A stretch of DNA of 49,604 nucleotides from Chromera velia. Its lineage: Eukaryota > Sar > Chromeraceae. The notes under the pieces were generated by a model that was given only the letters and a program-made list of their open reading frames with translations, searched no databases and was not told the DNA's origin. Position numbers and translations under genes: made by a program. Within the stretch, counting starts at the first letter, position 1; each line of letters begins with the position of its first letter. The stretch covers positions 25,001-74,604 of the forward strand of contig JAHBMJ010005036.1 of NCBI GenBank assembly GCA_018398765.1. Direction: 5' to 3'. This document shows positions 45,060 through 49,604 of this stretch, in pieces.

Positions 45060-48000
45060 AGTGACTCACCTTCAACCTCTTGAATGCTTCCTGCACAGAT
45101 GGAAAGGCAGGAAGAAGTGTGGGCCACAAAATGAAAGCGCGACCTTCCAAAATTTTCAAAATACGTGTGTGGATACGCAGAGGCCAACAATGGAAGAAGG
45201 GGTGGGTCAGGTGTCGATCTGTTTGCCTGTCTGCCTGCCTGTCTGTTGGTCAATCAGTCTGTCGATCGGTAAGTCTGCCTCTCTGTGTGTTGGTCAATCA
45301 GTCTGTCGGCAAGTCTGCCAGTCTATCAGATTGCCTGTTAGTCTTTTCCACTGCCTCTGTCTATCTCTGACTTCCTCACTTCCTCTTTGTCAGTCTATCA
45401 GTCAGTCTCTCCATCTGTGTGTTTGTCTGTCTGTCTGTCTGTCTATCTGTCTGTCTCCGTCTCTCTCGGTCTGTCTGTCTCTGTGTTAGTTTGCCAGCCA
45501 TCCAGCAAGCCAGTCAGGCAGTCGGTCAATCACCAAGTGAGGCAGCCAGTCCGTTCTTTTCTTCGCACTTAGTCTACCTGTCGATCATGTGTCGATCCGT
45601 GTTCTTGTCCTCCTCTCCCAACTCTATCAGTCTGTCTTGACTGTCTGTCTCTCCGTCGGTCGGTCATTCTTGGTGTCAGTCATTTCTTCGTCTTGTCAGA
45701 TAGTCAGCCAGCCAGTCCGTTGGTCAGGCAAAGAATCAATCAGTCAGTGTTCTTGCGGGCATTCATATGTCGATCCGTGTTCTCCTCTCCCATGCAACTC
45801 GATCGAGCGTGTCTGTGTCTGTCTCTGTGCGTCTCTGATGACTGACCTTCCACGTCTCCCCCTCTCTGGCGAGTCTCTTGTTGCTGTCACTCGGAAAGTC
45901 GGGGTGGAACACGTCGGCCTCGACCTTGTCCTGCACAGACAGGCATTGATCGATCGATCGAGGAGAGATTGAGGGAAAGAAAGGGAGACAAGGTACGCAA
46001 GAGGAGAAAGCACAATTGTGCACCAAGGGAGAAAGCTCGTGGAAGACGCTGCCTTGCAGAAACATTGAAGGTGAGAGACGCATTCATCCTTGGCTGCGCT
46101 GCTTTGTCGGGTGAGTCCTTGTTCAATTGAGATGTCTCAAAGTGGTCTCCTTAGCTGGCATGAAGTGATTCATGCAGTGATCAAGAACATCGCCACACAC
46201 CTTCGATTACGCACACTTAACAACGACAGTGGAAGCGCATGCAGACTGAATTGGAGGCGCTTCTTGCAATTCTATCAGTCAAAACAATGCAGAGTCTCTT
46301 GACATCACACGATACTCCAAGGGAAAAACCACATGCCGGATTCAAGACTCGCGTCTTGCAATTTTGTCTCTTCTCGGGCAGGCAGAAGAGAGTATAGGAG
46401 CTGCACTGCACGCTCCTGCAGTGGTTTTCAAAACACATTATCCGATAGGGCATCGCGATGATGGCTGGCCTACCTCACAGGCGGGCTGCTGCATTCATCA
46501 AATTGCAGGAGAAGGGAAGGAAGGGCAAATTGACTCTAGTTTAATTCAAAAGAAAAACGAATGACTCAGTGAAAAGAGATCATTTGCACCCGGATACAAT
46601 CGTGTTTCCACCCTCCCTTCATGTGAAATTTCATCCAGCCAGCCAGACAGAACAAAAGCCTGTCTGAGACGCATTAAGAGAAACCAAAGCACAACTCAAG
46701 GCGAGAAACGGAACAAAAGTTGCATTCTTGAGGGTAGTATTACCACTGCATGCACGTAAAGCTGTGCATGAATGCTGAGACGGACACATAAACGCAGTGT
46801 TACAAAAGCTCAGAGTGGACTAGAACATCACCCCACTTCCTAACCGGCAAACAACAGGGAAGTAAGTGGGAAAGGAGTGAAGGAAGTAAGGAATGAAGAA
46901 GTGAAGCAAGAAATCAAGGGACGCGGGGACAGACTCAATCCAGGCACGCACGTCATTGTTTTGTTTTGGAGCACAGCGTCCTGAAATTGTGGGCAGAGTC
47001 AGGTGGACTGGGAGCGATCAGAGGGGCTGATGGTGCAAGGCCTGGCTGACTGGTTTGACAGACCCAAGCTCGTCCTGCATGCATGCATGGATGCCTTCAT
47101 ACATAACATAAGCATATCAATATTCGGCAAAGAGTCCGGGGAAAAAAAGGCAGCTAGGGATGACAAGACGAGGCCTTGCCAACATCAAGCGTTCTGCATA
47201 AACAATCCTTCATTTTCCTTTGCCAGTGACTTTATCTGTCTACCATTCGTCCATTCGTCCCGCCCCCCCCCGACTCTCTGCAGAGACCCGGAAGCCGCAG
47301 TCAAGAGCTCACCTTCACTCGGTTGAAGGGTTCCTGCACATGCAGACAAACAGGCAGAGAGGCAGGCCGAAAGAAAAACATAACGGGCTCTTGAGCAGAC
47401 TCAATTGTGGATACGCAGAGATCAGACAGGGGACAAAGCGACGGAGGTTTTTGCTGTCGTTTTTCGGCTTGTCTGTACGTCTGCCTGTCGGCCAAATAGT
47501 CATTGAAGAAATTAGTCAGTCCCTCAGCGAGTCTGCCAGCAGGAAAGCGGGCAGTCAGTCGGTCACTTATGCAGTTAATGAGTCTTCCTACGTCTGTCAG
47601 TCAGTCTGTCAATCTGTCAGTCTCTCAGTCCGTAAATCTGTCCGTCCTTCCTCCAGGAAGTCAGTCTCTGTCTATCAGTCTGTCTTGACTGTCTGTCTCT
47701 CCGTCAGTCGGTCATTCTTGGTGTCAGTCATTTCTTCGTCTTGTCAGATAGTCAGCCAGCCAGTCCGTTGGTCAGGCAAAGAATCAATCAGTCAGTGTTC
47801 TTGCGGGCATTCATATGTCGATCCGTGTTCTCCTCTCCCATGCAACTCGATCGAGCGTGTCTGTGTCTGTCTCTGTGCGTCTCTGATGACTGACCTTCCA
47901 CGTCTCCCCCTCTCTGGCGAGTCTCTTGTTGCTGTCACTCGGAAAGTCGGGGTGGAACACGTCGGCCTCGACCTTGTCCTGCACAGACAGGCATTGATCG

Positions 48001-49468
48001 ATCGATCGAGGAGAGATTGAGGGAAAGAAAGGGAGACAAGGTACGCAAGGGGAGAAAGCACAATTGTGCACAAAGGGAGGAGAGGCAAGGCATGCATTGG
48101 ATGAGTCAGGAAGGAAACTCATGCACGTCGCTGGATGAGGCTTTTTGATGTGGGTCGGAGGCGCACCTGCATTAGGAAGAAGGAGTGAGCGGGCTGACAT
48201 CACTGAAGTTGGAGGAGAACACCCAACATACGTCGAAAACCGAATGGCATGGTGCATGCATTGGAGATTGCAATCGATCGAAGTGCTGCGAAACACGGAC
48301 CAACCTCCGCACATGTTGGGCAGGAAGGACAGTTTTGGGGAGCTGAGGAAGGCGCTGGCCTCCGTTGGTTCGCGGGGTCCTCCTGCAAGGCCGGCCATTC
48401 ATGCAGAGATCGGAAGAGGACAGTAACTCCTGATTTGGCACAAAGTTGTCTTTTGCTCTGTGTTCATTTCTGCCTTTGCAAGAGTGTGGCAAAACATCGA
48501 AAGCTTGAATTAAATCGGATTGAACCTGCATGGTTCAGGTGCACAGCTCTTTGTACAGCGGATGTCCCTTCAGGAAAATGTGGGAAGCCGAAAAGAAACC
48601 ATTCATTTGATTCATCGCGTAAACGCCTCCGAAGAGAACGCCTGCAGGAAATAATGTGCACACGCAGTTCCTGCCAGGACAGACCTTGCAAATTTCAACC
48701 TTATCTTTTTCGTCTTGCAGATCTAGCTGCAATGAAAGGAGGGGGAAAGTTAGACGTGTGGATGGACAGATGGACTGATGGATCGATAGATGACAGATAG
48801 ATACAGAAAGAGGGGTAGTAAAATCTGCAAGAAGGCAAGAAGAGAGAGTGAGAGAGGGAGCGATGACGAGAGTTTCAGGCAGAAGGCAAAGAAGAGGCAG
48901 AAAGAACGACGAGGGTGCCAAAGCACATATGCCCATTTCATCCCCATACAGGTCGAATCGTGTACAGTCAGTGTCTTGACCCACCTTGCATTGCTGCATG
49001 AGAATCGCAGGTGGAGAGGAGAAGGGCCAGGAAGATCATGGCAAAGCCTTTGTATGTGGTATTCAGAAAAACTCGAACAATCACGCGGAAAGTCAGACAA
49101 TCACGCGGCTACATATGTCCAGGAGACTTTCTTTTTCTTTCGTTCCTTTTTGATTTCTCCGTTCAGATCTCTTCAAAAGACTGTCCAAGCACACGAATTT
49201 AGAAGGAAACGAGACAACCCAAAACGATGCAATGTGAGAGACTGGTATGCAGCGCACTGACATGACCACTTTCAACTTTTGAGAACGGTGGTCTGAGGCG
49301 ATCCTTTGGAGCCTCCAAGGAAGGAGGACGATCCACCGGCACGGCAAAAAAAAGTGCCAGGGCATGTTTTGAGTGAGTCAAACATAAAGGCAATCCCCTT
49401 GCCATGATCCCGAATGATTTCAGACGGACATCAAGTTTGTTCGCTTCATCTGTGCAGCCCGCAGCCTG
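41648..49468 (-). CDS. Modular microexon gene, 5' end outside the window
   Basis: This is a series of small minus-strand exons with canonical sites, all multiples of three and phase 0. Exons in transcript order: about 49468 downward (start of [12 protein letters not shown]; end unclear), 48993-48985 (9 nt), 48726-48685 ([14 protein letters not shown]), 48382-48305 (Cys-rich, 26 codons), 47978-47895 (A1), 47333-47313 (B1), 46488-46474 (C1, weakest), 45930-45847 (A2), 45090-45070 (B2), 44454-44431 (C2), 43533-43459 (A3), 43028-43008 (B3), 42630-42607 (C3), 42028-41951 (A4), 41680-41648 (B4 with TGA). Modules A-B-C give a degenerate repeat of about 40 residues. No known family is recognised and function is unknown. 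Introns hold TCTG, CA and TTG microsatellites. Confidence 0.6.
42607..43533 (-). CDS. Module 3 (exons A3, B3, C3) of the modular gene
   Basis: A3 (43533-43459, 75 nt) encodes DKVETDF, then [14 protein letters not shown] and EPLK, with acceptor TCCTTGCAG and donor GTGAGC. B3 (43028-43008) encodes DAFNAPK, with acceptor CTTGCAG and donor GTAAGT. C3 (42630-42607) encodes ATYQEEVE, with acceptor CATGCAG and donor GTCAGT. Confidence 0.65.
43558..43585. repeat. (TTG)n trinucleotide repeat
   Basis: Eight or so GTT units in the intron upstream of exon A3; not coding in the gene model. Confidence 0.9.
44431..45930 (-). CDS. Module 2 (exons A2, B2, C2) of the modular gene
   Basis: A2 (45930-45847, 84 nt) encodes [20 protein letters not shown] and ends AREGETWK, with acceptor CTGTGCAG and donor GTCAGT. 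B2 (45090-45070) encodes EAFKRLK, with donor GTGAGT. C2 (44454-44431) encodes VQFDAVAS, with acceptor ACTGCAG and donor GTAAGT. Confidence 0.62.
45019..45056. repeat. (GT)n microsatellite
   Basis: About 18 GT units just downstream, on the minus strand, of the B2 donor. Confidence 0.95.
45200..45760. repeat. Degenerate TCTG/CAGT repeat field in an intron
   Basis: CTGTCTGT, CAGTCTGT and TCAGTCGG words repeat irregularly. A similar field at 47480-47800 flanks the other copy of the A exon. Confidence 0.8.
45623..46030. repeat. Intragenic duplication, copy 1 (with exon A2)
   Basis: These 408 bp match 47671-48078 at a constant offset of 2048 bp. I find about three differences by eye (about 99% identity). 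The copy includes exon A2, its splice sites and parts of both introns. Confidence 0.9.
46474..47978 (-). CDS. Module 1 (exons A1, B1, possible C1) of the modular gene
   Basis: A1 (47978-47895) is identical to A2 in sequence. B1 (47333-47313) encodes EPFNRVK, with acceptor TGTGCAG and donor GTGAGC. C1 (46488-46474, 15 nt) would encode QPACE with acceptor AATGCAG and donor GTAGGC; its short length makes it the least certain exon. Confidence 0.58.
47671..48078. repeat. Intragenic duplication, copy 2 (with exon A1)
   Basis: Partner of 45623-46030. The exon is unchanged between copies; the differences seen are in intronic sequence near the ends. The flanks diverge abruptly at both borders. Confidence 0.9.
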
Positions 49469-49572
49469 CAAGGAAGGAAAACATAAAAGCACAGATCCTT
49501 TCTTCATCCCATTCCTAGCTTCCTTCTTTTTTTCCTTCATTCTTTTCTTCCTTCCTTCTTTTCTACGTTTCT

Positions 49573-49576
<4 letters not shown>

Positions 49577-49604
<28 letters not shown>
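49577..49604. repeat. (CT)n microsatellite at the window edge
   Basis: A pure CT run continues to the end of the window after a T/C-rich stretch from about 49510. Confidence 0.95.

Noticed and set aside
48305-48531. Longer minus-strand exon including the [15 protein letters not shown] region
   Set aside because: It has a good CATGCAG acceptor at 48532 but no GT donor at a matching place, so I kept only the 78-nt exon at 48305-48382.

Overview
This is a stretch of nuclear DNA from a unicellular eukaryote. It has spliceosomal introns (GTGAGT-type donors, TGCAG-type acceptors), very small exons, a Ty3/Gypsy retrotransposon with a chromodomain, a CACTA DNA transposon, several TA-flanked MITE-like elements and long microsatellites. 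Nothing in it looks prokaryotic. The gene style and repeat load would fit a chromerid alga such as Chromera velia, but that is a guess; no species-diagnostic gene is present.

Layout. 1-9.6 kb is repeat territory: two MITE-like elements (582-1399, 3168-4310), a 270-bp direct repeat, a roughly 490-bp fold-back palindrome, a 4.9-kb interval bounded by inverted repeats that holds a 144-bp minisatellite, and a CT microsatellite. One N at 8496 is flanked by two identical 620-bp copies, which looks like an unmerged contig overlap. 9594-29953 is one LTR retrotransposon of 20.4 kb: LTRs of about 860 bp, AGCA target duplication, primer-binding site, gag, protease, reverse transcriptase, RNase H, DD35E integrase and a C-terminal chromodomain. 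A 50-bp minisatellite of about 50 copies, a long spacer and a third sense ORF of about 594 codons with no recognised domain follow before the 3' LTR. A 3347-bp CACTA transposon has inserted cleanly into the reverse-transcriptase domain with a 2-bp TG duplication. Both elements are decayed; nearly every in-frame stop in them can be explained by one C-to-T change at a CAA, CAG or CGA codon.

30-37.9 kb holds a MITE, microsatellites and two head-to-head genes: a low-complexity protein of about 1200 aa on the minus strand and a small ankyrin-repeat protein on the plus strand, about 100 bp apart. A short secreted orphan protein follows at 37.9-38.4 kb (minus).

38.9-49.6 kb is gene-bearing on the minus strand although no long ORF reveals it. 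It consists of exons of 9-84 nt, nearly all multiples of three, in introns full of microsatellites. From 47.98 to 41.65 kb the exons form four consecutive three-exon modules (A about 25-28 aa, B 7 aa, C 5-8 aa) ending at a stop codon. Two A exons encode the same 14-residue core with mostly synonymous differences, and two others lie in a 408-bp near-identical intragenic duplication. This modular microexon gene, together with the extra ORF of the giant retroelement, is what I find most novel here. The gene's 5' end lies beyond the window.
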